Part shown: positions 9,995-17,916 of the stretch, one piece after another
Layout of the letters: each line of letters begins with the position of its first letter
Position numbering within the stretch: position 1 is the stretch's first letter
NCBI RefSeq assembly: GCF_019456655.1
Contig: NZ_CP080332.1
Span: 248,001-312,000 of the forward strand
Source: Mycolicibacterium diernhoferi
GTDB lineage: Bacteria; Actinomycetota; Actinomycetes; Mycobacteriales; Mycobacteriaceae
Length of the DNA: 64,000 nucleotides
Reading direction: 5' to 3'
Translations under genes and position numbers: made by a program
Notes under the pieces: model-generated
Database searches by the model: none
Seen by the model: the letters and a program-made list of their open reading frames with translations, nothing else
What the model was told of the DNA's origin: nothing

Positions 9995-10705
9995 GTGGAC
10001 GACGCACTGCGCCAGGCGATCGAACTGCTTCTCGACCCGCCTGCCCACCCCGACGTGAGCCGGGGCTACCTCGACCTGCTGCAGTCCGGCACCGATGCGC
10101 CCAGCAACTCCGGCGTCATCCAGAAGGCCTGGGCGTCCCGGGCCGGATCGATGCTCTACGACCATGCGCAGCTGCTCAACCGCCGGTTGCTGTCGGCGAC
10201 CCGGCCTCCGCTCGATTGGCTGGGCGTCCCGCCCGGCGGGATCGCGCTGGACGTCGGCAGCGGCCCCGGCAACATCACCGCGGCGTTGGCCCGAGCTGTG
10301 GGCCCGGGCGGTGCCGCCCTGGGGGTGGACATCTCCGAAGCGATGCTGGAGCGTGCGGTCGCGGCCCAGGCCGGCCCTCGGGTGGGCTTCGTCCGGGCCG
10401 ATGCCCAGCGACTGCCGTTTCGGGACGCCAGTTTCGACGCGGTCGTCTCGCTGGCGGCCCTGCAGTTGATGCCCGACGTCGTCGCGGCGGCGTCGGAGAT
10501 GGTGCGTGTCCTACGGCCCGGCTGCCGGATCGCGGTCATGGTGCCCACCGTGGGGCCCGCCGCCGCCATGCGGGTGCTGGCGAAGGGCGGCGCCCGCTTC
10601 TTCGACGAGGATGAGCTGGGCGACGTCTTCGAGGGACTGGGACTGGCCGGGGTGCGGACCAGGACCCGGGGCCCCATCCAGTGGGTGCGCGGGCAGAAAG
10701 CGTGA
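9995..10705 (+). CDS. Class I SAM-dependent methyltransferase
   Basis: A 236-aa protein with a UbiE/Methyltransf_11-type core: motif I ALDVGSGPGNITAALA near residue 83, motif II GVDISEAMLERA, then RADAQRLPFRDASFDAVVS and the post-motif MVRVLRPGCRIAV. The substrate is unknown. TAGCGT at 9983-9988 ends 6 bases before the GTG, so it probably opens a new leaderless transcript only 27 bases after the quinone oxidoreductase. Its stop overlaps the next start as GTGA, coupling it to the DUF456 gene. Confidence 0.85.
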   Translation: MDDALRQAIELLLDPPAHPDVSRGYLDLLQSGTDAPSNSGVIQKAWASRAGSMLYDHAQLLNRRLLSATRPPLDWLGVPPGGIALDVGSGPGNITAALARAVGPGGAALGVDISEAMLERAVAAQAGPRVGFVRADAQRLPFRDASFDAVVSLAALQLMPDVVAAASEMVRVLRPGCRIAVMVPTVGPAAAMRVLAKGGARFFDEDELGDVFEGLGLAGVRTRTRGPIQWVRGQKA

Positions 10706-11190
10706 GCACTCTCGGCGTAGTTCTCGTCGCACTGGTGATCGCCGTCGGACTCGTCGGCATCGTGCTGCCCATCGTGCCCGGTGGCGGATTCCTGGTGCTG
10801 GGCGCGATCGCCGTGTGGGCGATCGTCGAGGGCACGACGGTGTCGTGGGTGACGCTCGGGATCGCGGCGGCGTTCTCGCTGACCGCCGAGGTGATCAAGT
10901 ATGTGTGGCCGGTGCGGCGGATGCGGGCGGCCGAGGTGCGGACCTGGAGTCTGGTGGCCGGCGGCGTGCTCGGCGTGCTCGGCTTCTTCGTCATCCCGGT
11001 GATCGGCCTCGTGATCGGGTTCGTCGCCGGGGTGTACCTCGCCGAGTTCGCCGTGCGCCGTGATCAGCGTCGGGCGTTGGCGTCGACCGTGCATGCGGTC
11101 AAAGGTGTTGCGCTGTCGGTGGGGGTCGAACTGGCCGGTGCGCTGCTGGCCACGGGCGCGTGGGTGACCGCGCTGGTGATCACGCAGTGA
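10702..11190 (+). CDS. DUF456 integral membrane protein
   Basis: A 162-aa very hydrophobic protein with four to five predicted membrane segments. The DUF456 hallmarks are IVLPIVPGGGFLVLGAIAVW near the N-terminus and a second glycine-rich stretch, FFVIPVIGLVIGFVAGVYLAE. The GTG start sits inside the upstream stop (GTGA), and its own stop overlaps the next GTG the same way. The function of DUF456 proteins is not known. Coupling to a methyltransferase and a YceI-type lipid-binding protein suggests a membrane-lipid task, but that is only inference. Confidence 0.83.
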   Translation: MSTLGVVLVALVIAVGLVGIVLPIVPGGGFLVLGAIAVWAIVEGTTVSWVTLGIAAAFSLTAEVIKYVWPVRRMRAAEVRTWSLVAGGVLGVLGFFVIPVIGLVIGFVAGVYLAEFAVRRDQRRALASTVHAVKGVALSVGVELAGALLATGAWVTALVITQ

Positions 11191-11735
11191 CCGAGTGGAT
11201 TGTCGGCCCCGACTCGGGGGAGCTGCTGATACATACGGGTGTCACCGGGAGGGCAGCCCGGATGGGCCACCGGTTGACCATCGCGATGGGCCGCTGGCAA
11301 GCGGTGCTGCGGGACGAGGACGGTCACCTCCGTGGCGTCGAGTTGACCGTCGACCTCGACTCGTTGAGCGTATTGCGCGGCGAAGGGGGCGTCACCCCGC
11401 TGTCCGGCCCGGAGAAGGTGCTGGTGGTCGCCAACGCGATGAAATTATTTCGGGTGCAACGATTTCCGCAGGCACGGTTTGCGTCCACCGATGTGGAGAG
11501 CGCCGGGGAGACGCTGCGTGTGTCCGGAACGCTGGACCTCAACGGGCACACCGGTGCGCAGACGGTGGACGTGCGGGTCGAGGATGCCGGCGAATTCTGG
11601 CGTCTGAGCGGACGCGCCCGGGTGCGACACAGCGAGTTCGGCATCAAGCAGTATTCGATGCTCATGGGTGCGATGAAAGTGGCCGACGAGGTTGACGTGA
11701 CGCTCACCGCCACCGTCGCCAAAGACCGCACCTGA
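11187..11735 (+). CDS. YceI-like (polyisoprenoid-binding) domain protein
   Basis: A 182-aa protein beginning VTEWIVGPDSGELLIHTG with no clear signal peptide. YceI family traits are the repeated beta-strand pattern, GHRLTIAMGRWQAVL, VELTVDLDSLSV and the C-terminal GIKQYSMLMGAMKVADEV. Family members form a lipocalin-like barrel that binds isoprenoid quinones or amphiphiles. It ends a tightly overlapped three-gene unit with the DUF456 and methyltransferase genes, so lipid or quinone handling at the membrane is plausible. The start is set by the GTGA overlap. Confidence 0.75.
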   Translation: MTEWIVGPDSGELLIHTGVTGRAARMGHRLTIAMGRWQAVLRDEDGHLRGVELTVDLDSLSVLRGEGGVTPLSGPEKVLVVANAMKLFRVQRFPQARFASTDVESAGETLRVSGTLDLNGHTGAQTVDVRVEDAGEFWRLSGRARVRHSEFGIKQYSMLMGAMKVADEVDVTLTATVAKDRT

Positions 11736-11823
11736 TCACCGGAGAGCGCAGCCTTCAGCGCATTCGCACAGGTTCCTGTCAGTTTGTGCATACCCCCGTG
11801 CGGCGTGACCAGAGGGAGTAGTG

Positions 11824-11859
11824 ATGGGAGGTGGTGAACGTGAGGAGCCAGGATCATGA
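11824..11859 (+). CDS. Possible 11-residue leader ORF coupled to the next gene
   Basis: An ATG at 11824 opens the peptide MGGGEREEPGS, whose TGA overlaps the following ATG as ATGA. AGGGAG lies about 7 bases before it. The 120-base gap from 11736 holds no other gene. The peptide has no recognisable function; if translated it could feed ribosomes to the downstream gene, which also has its own GAGGAG site. Chance is a real alternative for so short a frame. Confidence 0.3.
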   Translation: MGGGEREEPGS

Positions 11860-12425
11860 ACATCGTCTCAGGCACTGTGGAGGCCATCGGCCGCACCGCT
11901 GACGCCGCAGCAGCCACGGCAGGAGCCATCGGTGGTGCCGCGGTCAACGGCGTGATCGGCGGTATCAAAGGCACCGGCTCCGGAATTCGTTCGGGGATGA
12001 GCCAGGGCAGCAGATCCTCGGCCGCCGCCGCACTCACATTGGCGGCCGTGGGCGCGGCGGGGATCATCGAATGGCCGGTGCTCTTGACCGTCGGTGGCGC
12101 AACGTTGTTGGTGCACGAAATAAACCAGCGCACTCGTAATGGACACGCCGATGGACACGCGGGGGAATCCGACGGTCGTGAGTCGGTGCGTACCGGGTCC
12201 CCGCCCAAGGCATCCACCACGAACGCGGCGACCAATCGATCGGCCACGAGTGCGGCGACCAATCGATCGGCCACGCGTGCGGCGACCAAACGATCGGCCA
12301 CGAGTGCGGCGACCAAACGATCGGCCACGAGAACCACACCCAAACGATCCGCCACGAAGACCGCGCCCAAGGCGTCCAACCGCCGGACCGCGACCCGACG
12401 TCCAGGATCGTCCACCGGTAAGTGA
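11856..12425 (+). CDS. Membrane-associated protein with basic repeat tail, upstream partner of the P-type ATPase (Rv0426c-like by position)
   Basis: A 189-aa protein in three parts. Residues 1-50 are Ala/Gly-rich. Residues 55-87 form a hydrophobic hairpin-like stretch containing IIEWPVLLTVGGATLLVHEI. From residue 124 on there are 9-residue repeats of the AATNRSATS/AATKRSATR type, ending in a Lys/Arg-rich tail like histone H1 or the HupB tail. The hairpin motif recurs in the small protein on the other side of the ATPase (16831-17103). The stop overlaps the ATPase start as GTGA, so they are made together. The function is unknown; it may be an accessory subunit. Confidence 0.75.
   Translation: MNIVSGTVEAIGRTADAAAATAGAIGGAAVNGVIGGIKGTGSGIRSGMSQGSRSSAAAALTLAAVGAAGIIEWPVLLTVGGATLLVHEINQRTRNGHADGHAGESDGRESVRTGSPPKASTTNAATNRSATSAATNRSATRAATKRSATSAATKRSATRTTPKRSATKTAPKASNRRTATRRPGSSTGK
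12225..12359 (+). repeat. Five 27-bp in-frame tandem repeats (basic Ala/Thr/Lys tail)
   Basis: Units begin at 12225, 12252, 12279, 12306 and 12333. Each encodes nine residues of the pattern AAT(N/K)RSAT(S/R/K). The first four differ at only a few positions and the fifth has diverged (TTPKRSATK). Asn in the first two copies becomes Lys in later ones. An array like this is prone to slippage, so copy number may vary between strains. Confidence 0.85.
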
Positions 12426-15400
12426 TCGGCCTCATCGGGCGGGCGATCCGCGGTGCAGTCGATCTGGCCGCGGCACCCCTCGGTGAGCTTGTCGGTGCGG
12501 CACCGGCGCGTCGGTACTGGCAGGGCGCCGACCGTTGCTGGATCGAGGTCCGCGGCCTGGACTCGGACCAGCATCGGCTCATCACGGCCGCCCTGAAGCA
12601 GGAAATCGGCGGTCGAACCGGTGTCCGGTCGGTGCAGGTGAACTATCCGGTGTCCCGTGTCATCGTCGAGGTGGGCGACGATCCGGAATCCCCGCGGCTG
12701 TCTGCCCTGTGCGAGCTCGTGGCGCAGATCGAAGACCGGTATCGACCCACCGGGCGGGCGCACCGGCCGGTGGATCTGCCCGGCGACGGAATCGTGCTGA
12801 CAGAGAAGGCCATTGCCGCCGCGGCGAGCGGGATCGGCGTCTGTGCGGCCGTCGCCGGCCGGGCGTTGCGCTGGCCACGGATGCCCGCCGGACTGACGGC
12901 CGTCGTCGCCGTCGTCGATTACCAGCCCAAGGTCCGCGCCATGCTGGAGGCGCGGCTGGGCCAGCAGGCCGCCGACACCGTGCTGGCCGTCAGTGCTGCC
13001 ACTGTGTACACCCTGACACAGTCGCCCGCCGCGGTGGCGGTCGAGTTCGTCCGCCACCTGGCGCAGATGGGTGAGGCGGTGGCCGCATCGGCGGCGTGGC
13101 AGACCCAGGAGCCCACCCTCGCCCGGCACGCCGACTGCCTGGAGGTCATACCCGCGACGCCCCGCCCGAGACCGGTGCCCGACGGTGCGCTGGAACGGTA
13201 TGCCCGTCGCTGCGGACAGGCGCAGGGCGCAGCGGCTGCCGCGGTCGGCCTGCTGACCCGTGATCCGGCCGCTGCCGCGACCGCTGCCGGCGTCGCCGTC
13301 CCCAAGGCGGGGCGCTGTGCTCGCGAGACGTTCGCGAGCACCTTCGGCCGTGGACTGGCCGACCGGTGCGGGGCATTGCCGTTGCAGTCGGGCGCACTGC
13401 GCATGCTCGACCGGATCGATACCGTCGTCGTCGACCCGCGGGTGTTGGCCACCGAGGAACTGCGGATCGGCCGGTTCCGGCACGTCGCCGACCGTGACCG
13501 CGCGGCGGTGTGGCAGTGGGCGCAAGCACGGCTTCAGGCGGGTGAGCTGACCACCGGATGGCATCGTGTCGCAAAGGATTTCGCCGGCAACGGGGCCAAT
13601 GGCAGGGCCCGGGGACAGGTGTTGGTGTGCTGGCGTCCCGATCCCTTGGCGGCCGGTGTGCTCGCTGAGATCCGGCGGTCCGGCGCCTCGGTGGTATCGG
13701 TGGACCTCGAAGAACTCGATGAGCTGCGGTCCTCGTTCGACGACCTGCACAGCGCCGACGGCGGGATCGACTCGGCATTGGCCGGGATGGTTGAGAGTCT
13801 GCAGCGTGAGGGCCGTACGGTGGCGGTCCTGTCGGCCAACTCTGCGCACGCCCTGCGGGCCGCGGACCTCGCGCTCGGATTGTGCCATCCCGATAGCCGA
13901 ACGCCTTGGTGCGCAGATATTTTGGCAAATGACCTGCTGACGGTGTGGCGGATCATGCATGCGCTGCCCGCGGCGCGGCGGGCGTCGGAACGCGGAGTGG
14001 AACTGTCGTTGGGGGGATCAGCTCTCGGGGTGCTGCTGATGGTGCCGGGTGTCCGGGGCCAGGGGCCGGGCCCGGTCACCGTCAGTGCGGCGGCCGGGCT
14101 CGTCACCGGCTTCTGGCTGGCCCGCCGGGCGCTCCTGGATAAGCCGCCACGGCCGGCCAAGGTCGAGGACTGGCATGCGATGACGCCCGAGCAGGTCCGC
14201 CGGGTTCTGCCCGGATCTGCGGTGCCACAGGTGGATTCAACTGAGCCGGTGCGAGCGGGTCGGTGGGGTGCTTCGATACGCGGTCGGGTGGCCGAGATGA
14301 CCACCGCGTTGGCCGGCGAACTGTCCGATCCGCTGACGCCGGTGCTCGCCGTCGGATCTGTTGCGAGCGCCATGCTGGGTTCGCCGGTGGACGCCATCCT
14401 GGTGGGATCGGTGTTGGCCGGCAACGCGGTACTTGCAGCCTCTCAGCAGCTGCGGGCCGAGCGACTGCTGCGACGGTTGCTGGCCGTACAGGACCCGCCT
14501 GCCCGCCGACTCGAGGGCGGCCGGGCGGCCACCGTCGCGGCGGCCGCTCTGCGGCCGGGTGACCTGATCGAGGTGCGGGCGGGGGAGGTGGTACCCGCCG
14601 ACGGGCGGATCGTCGAGGCGTTCGACGCGGAGGCCGATGAGGCTGTGCTCACCGGAGAATCGCTCCCGGTGGCCAAACAGGTCGCTGCCACGCCCGGTGC
14701 CGTGCTCGCCGAACGCCTCTGCATGCTGTATGCCAGCACGACACTGGTCACCGGGAGCGCGGTCGTGGTGGTCACCGAGGTGGGTTCGGCGACCCAGGCC
14801 CGACGGGCGGTCGATCTCGGCCACGGTGCCGGCCCCACCGTCGGCCTGCAGACCCAACTGCGGGAATTGACCGATCGCGTGCTGCCCTACACCCTCGCCG
14901 GTGGTGCGCTGGTCAGCGGTTTGGGGTTGTTGCACCGGCAGCAGATACGCAGTGCGGTCGCCAGCGGAGTCGCCGTTGCGGTGGCCGCGGTACCGGAGGG
15001 GCTGCCGTTGGTGGCCACGCTGGCACAGCAGGCGTCGGCTCGACGCCTCACCCGCAGTGGAGTGCTGGTGCGAAGCCCACGATCGGTCGAGGTGCTGGGC
15101 CGCGTCGGTGTGGTGTGTTTCGACAAGACCGGCACGCTCAGCGCGAACCGGTTGCGGGTCACGCAGGTACGCCCGGCGGGTCGCGGGGTGTCACGTCAGC
15201 AGGTCCTGGACTCGGCCGCTCGTGCCACCCAGCCCCGAAACGGTGCCCACCATGAACACGCCACCGACTCCGCCATCGCCGAGGCGGGCAACACGGCGGA
15301 CCGGCCGCCGTCGGACAGCGTCTACCTGCCGTTCCGGACCGGCCGGAAGTTCTCGGCCGCCATATCGGACGGCACCCTGTTGGTCAAAGGGGCGCCGGAG

Positions 15401-16816
15401 GTCGTGCTGGCCGCGTGCAGCGGCCTCGATGCGGCCACCGGCCGGGAGATCGAGGCGATGGCACGCGGTGGGCTACGGGTGATCGCGGTGGCCCGGCGGG
15501 ATCTGTCCGCCGCGCAGGTCGCACGAGCCCGTGCCGATTCCGGCGTGTTCGCCGACATGTGCGGCAGCGGACTCGAATTGATCGGTTTGCTGGGTTTGTC
15601 GGACACGCCGCGGCCGGAGTCGGCCCACGTCTTGAAATCGCTGCAGCACAACGATATCGGTGTACGGATCATCACTGGGGATCACCCGGTGACGGCGATG
15701 GCGACTGCGGCGGAACTCGGCATGCCGGTGACCGCGCGACAGGTCATGAGCGGTGAGCAGTGGGAGGCGATGCCACGCCGGGCGCAGGAACAGGCAGTCC
15801 AGGAACGGTTGGTGTTCGCCCGGATGTCGCCGGAGCAGAAGGTGCAGATCGTCACGACCCTGCGACGCACCCGGCAGGTGTGCGCCATGGTCGGCGACGG
15901 CGCCAACGATGCCGCCGCGATCCGTGCTGCCGATATCGGTATCGGCGTCGCCGCGCGGGGCAGCGATCCCGCCCGCAGCTCGGCCGACGTTCTGCTGCTC
16001 GACGGGCGGATCGGATCGCTGATCGATGCGTTCGACGAGGGCCGTCAGCTGTGGAGGCGGGTGCACGCCGCGGTGTCGGTACTGCTCGGGGGCAACGCCG
16101 GGGAGGTGGTGTTCTCCGTCATCGGAAGTGCGCTGACCGGACGATCACCGCTGAACACCCGACAGTTGCTGCTGGTGAACATGCTGACCGATGCGCTGCC
16201 GGCGGCCGCGCTGGCGGTCAGCCCCGCGCGCTCGTTCACCGGCGCCGCACACGGACCCGCCCGGGGCGAGTTGTGGCGCTCCGTGGCCATCCGGGGTACG
16301 GCGACCGCGGGCGCGGCCACCGGTGCATGGCTGTCGGCGGGATTCATGGTGGCCCCGCGTCGCGCGTCCACGGTGGCCCTGGTCGCGCTGGTCTCGACCC
16401 AGCTGGCGCAGACGCTGATCGACTCGCACAGCCCCCTGGTGGTGGCCACTGCGCTGGGCTCGCTGATGACGTTGGGCGCTCTGATCAGCACCCCCGGCAT
16501 CAGCCAGCTTTTGGGTTGCACCCCGCTGGGCCCGATCGGATGGGCAACGGCGCTGACCGCAACCGGCCTGGCGACCGGCGCCGCCGCGGTCGCACCGAAG
16601 GTGCTGTCGGCGCTCGTCCCGGCCGAGCCGCCGTCGGATCAGTCGTCGATCTCGATGACGCCGCAACGCCACAACACCGCATACAACTCGCGCAACGGAA
16701 CGGTCAGGACGCGGGACACGGCCTCGGCCAACGGTTGGGCGGGCAGGCCCGCGCCGGAATCATTCACGCCCGCAACCGTCGGCAATGGAGGCGTCGGAAA
16801 GCCGAAGCCGACATGA
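12422..16816 (+). CDS. Large cation-transporting P-type ATPase, CtpH/CtpI family
   Basis: A 1464-aa P-type ATPase with a long N-terminal extension (about 600 residues, including HMA-like and helical regions) before a P2-type core. The core shows TGES near 744 (actuator), PEGLP near 858 (membrane ion site, type II calcium-pump style), the phosphorylated Asp901 in FDKTGTLS, KGAPEVVL (nucleotide domain) and GDGANDAAAI near 1159. The transported ion is unknown. The flanking small genes match the arrangement I recall around M. tuberculosis ctpH (Rv0424c-Rv0426c); ctpI is the alternative. The GTG start overlaps the upstream stop. The last ~55 residues look non-native (see the antisense ORF). Confidence 0.88.
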   Translation: MIGLIGRAIRGAVDLAAAPLGELVGAAPARRYWQGADRCWIEVRGLDSDQHRLITAALKQEIGGRTGVRSVQVNYPVSRVIVEVGDDPESPRLSALCELVAQIEDRYRPTGRAHRPVDLPGDGIVLTEKAIAAAASGIGVCAAVAGRALRWPRMPAGLTAVVAVVDYQPKVRAMLEARLGQQAADTVLAVSAATVYTLTQSPAAVAVEFVRHLAQMGEAVAASAAWQTQEPTLARHADCLEVIPATPRPRPVPDGALERYARRCGQAQGAAAAAVGLLTRDPAAAATAAGVAVPKAGRCARETFASTFGRGLADRCGALPLQSGALRMLDRIDTVVVDPRVLATEELRIGRFRHVADRDRAAVWQWAQARLQAGELTTGWHRVAKDFAGNGANGRARGQVLVCWRPDPLAAGVLAEIRRSGASVVSVDLEELDELRSSFDDLHSADGGIDSALAGMVESLQREGRTVAVLSANSAHALRAADLALGLCHPDSRTPWCADILANDLLTVWRIMHALPAARRASERGVELSLGGSALGVLLMVPGVRGQGPGPVTVSAAAGLVTGFWLARRALLDKPPRPAKVEDWHAMTPEQVRRVLPGSAVPQVDSTEPVRAGRWGASIRGRVAEMTTALAGELSDPLTPVLAVGSVASAMLGSPVDAILVGSVLAGNAVLAASQQLRAERLLRRLLAVQDPPARRLEGGRAATVAAAALRPGDLIEVRAGEVVPADGRIVEAFDAEADEAVLTGESLPVAKQVAATPGAVLAERLCMLYASTTLVTGSAVVVVTEVGSATQARRAVDLGHGAGPTVGLQTQLRELTDRVLPYTLAGGALVSGLGLLHRQQIRSAVASGVAVAVAAVPEGLPLVATLAQQASARRLTRSGVLVRSPRSVEVLGRVGVVCFDKTGTLSANRLRVTQVRPAGRGVSRQQVLDSAARATQPRNGAHHEHATDSAIAEAGNTADRPPSDSVYLPFRTGRKFSAAISDGTLLVKGAPEVVLAACSGLDAATGREIEAMARGGLRVIAVARRDLSAAQVARARADSGVFADMCGSGLELIGLLGLSDTPRPESAHVLKSLQHNDIGVRIITGDHPVTAMATAAELGMPVTARQVMSGEQWEAMPRRAQEQAVQERLVFARMSPEQKVQIVTTLRRTRQVCAMVGDGANDAAAIRAADIGIGVAARGSDPARSSADVLLLDGRIGSLIDAFDEGRQLWRRVHAAVSVLLGGNAGEVVFSVIGSALTGRSPLNTRQLLLVNMLTDALPAAALAVSPARSFTGAAHGPARGELWRSVAIRGTATAGAATGAWLSAGFMVAPRRASTVALVALVSTQLAQTLIDSHSPLVVATALGSLMTLGALISTPGISQLLGCTPLGPIGWATALTATGLATGAAAVAPKVLSALVPAEPPSDQSSISMTPQRHNTAYNSRNGTVRTRDTASANGWAGRPAPESFTPATVGNGGVGKPKPT
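16639..16767 (-). CDS. Possible antisense small ORF or gene remnant inside the ATPase 3' end
   Basis: On the minus strand a GTG at 16767 opens 42 codons ending in RELYAVLWRCGVIEIDD. The peptide looks more protein-like (regular amphipathic helices, PLAEAVSRVLTVPLREL) than the Ser/Thr/Asn-rich ATPase tail it opposes. The frame stays open upstream to about 16855 without a good start or ribosome-binding site. It may be a remnant of a regulator gene or a real small ORF. I do not recognise it; chance coding on the opposite strand is possible in such GC-rich DNA. Confidence 0.3.
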   Translation of the reverse strand: MNDSGAGLPAQPLAEAVSRVLTVPLRELYAVLWRCGVIEIDD

Positions 16817-16830
16817 CGAAGAGGTGACGA

Positions 16831-17103
16831 ATGGCCGAAGTTTCACAGCGGAGGAAGGGGCACCGCGATGCGGTGCACTCCGTGCGCCACGCCCGCGGGT
16901 TCTCCGTGACACTGCCGTGCGTGGGCAGGGTCAAGGTTCCCCATCCCGAACAACTGGCGTTCTACGGCGCGCTCGGTGTCCTGGCGGCGGTGGAGATCAT
17001 CGACTGGCCGGTCGCGCTGTTGGTCGGAATGGGGCACCTGTTGGTCCAGGACGAACACAACCGGATCGTCCAGGAGATCGGCGAGGCACTCGAAGAGGCC
17101 TGA
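16831..17103 (+). CDS. Small membrane protein downstream of the P-type ATPase (Rv0424c-like by position)
   Basis: A 90-aa protein with a basic N-terminus (MAEVSQRRKGHRDAVHSVRH), a short strand region ending PHPEQLAFYG, one hydrophobic hairpin (about 47-73, EIIDWPVALLVGMGHLLVQDE) and an acidic end (EIGEALEEA). An AGAGGTG site precedes the ATG, 14 bases after the ATPase stop. The hairpin resembles that of the protein upstream of the ATPase, so both may contact the pump. No enzymatic motif is present. Function unknown. Confidence 0.75.
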   Translation: MAEVSQRRKGHRDAVHSVRHARGFSVTLPCVGRVKVPHPEQLAFYGALGVLAAVEIIDWPVALLVGMGHLLVQDEHNRIVQEIGEALEEA

Positions 17104-17124
17104 CCGGCGCGACCTCCGCTGGCG

Positions 17125-17916
17125 CTAGCCGACCAGGGTGGCGCGCAGCCTCTTGATCTGCTCGTCGGTGACGCCGGCGGCGTCCAGGAATCCGTTCACC
17201 GAGCCGTAGGTCTGGTGAAGCTTGTGGTGTGCCGCTTCGAGGTACTCCGAGCGGACCCCGAGCACGGCATCGGTGAGCCGGGCCTCGGCAAACGTCAGCA
17301 CCTCGGGGTCCTCACCGGCCCGCGCCTTCACCGATTCCATGATGGAATCGCGCAGCGGGTCGATGGCGTCGTTGCTGCGCAGGAAATCGGTCAGGATCGA
17401 CTCGCGTGGCACGCCGACGGTCTCCAGCACGGTGGCCACGGTGAAGCCGGTGCGGTCCTTACCGGCGAAGCAGTGCGCGATCACCGGTCGGCCCTCGGCC
17501 AGCAGTGCGATCACCTGGCGCACCGCCACCTGCGCACCGGTCAGCGTCGGGAACTCCTCGTACACCTCGGTCATGTACCGCTTGGCGGACTCGGCGACAT
17601 CCTCGCCGTCCGGTGACTCCGACATCACCCGCTGGAAGGTCGTCTCGTGCGGGGCCTCCTGCGTGGAATCGTCCTCGAAATGGAACGGCAGGTGGTGCAA
17701 CGCGACCCCGGCGGGTACCTGCCCGGGTCCGCGGCGCTCCAGCTCGCGCCGTGACCGCAGATCGGCCACATCGCTGATACCGAGCGACAGCAGTGCCGCC
17801 CGACCCTCTTCGGTGAGCCGACTCAACTCGCTGGACCGGAACAGCAGCCCCGGCCGGATACCGGCGGACTCGGCAACATCTCGAAAGTTCCACGCTCCCG
17901 CCAGCACCTCGGTCAC
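17125..17916 (-). CDS. ptbB: Protein tyrosine/lipid phosphatase PtbB (PtpB, Rv0153c-like)
   Basis: A 263-aa DSP-like phosphatase. The P-loop HCFAGKDRTG places the catalytic Cys at 149 and the Arg at 155; Lys and Asp in the loop are typical of this Tyr/phosphoinositide triple-specificity family. The N-terminal AGAWNFRDVAE and FRSSELSRL stretches and the C-terminal VLGVRSEYLEAA match M. tuberculosis PtpB (recalled). The GTG at 17916 was chosen because it overlaps the fadE2 stop as GTGA and aligns with the known N-terminus. In pathogens the enzyme acts on host phosphoproteins; here the role is open. No signal peptide. Confidence 0.92.
   Translation of the reverse strand: MTEVLAGAWNFRDVAESAGIRPGLLFRSSELSRLTEEGRAALLSLGISDVADLRSRRELERRGPGQVPAGVALHHLPFHFEDDSTQEAPHETTFQRVMSESPDGEDVAESAKRYMTEVYEEFPTLTGAQVAVRQVIALLAEGRPVIAHCFAGKDRTGFTVATVLETVGVPRESILTDFLRSNDAIDPLRDSIMESVKARAGEDPEVLTFAEARLTDAVLGVRSEYLEAAHHKLHQTYGSVNGFLDAAGVTDEQIKRLRATLVG

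Noticed and set aside
8096..10165. Minus-strand 689-codon frame opposite the SDR and quinone oxidoreductase
   Set aside because: Opposes two genes with full catalytic motifs; no start signals or domains.
11324..13960. Very long minus-strand open frame (878 codons) opposite the YceI gene and the ATPase
   Set aside because: It spans several well-supported plus-strand genes, has no family motif and a His/Arg/Gly-rich composition typical of antisense frames in GC-rich DNA.
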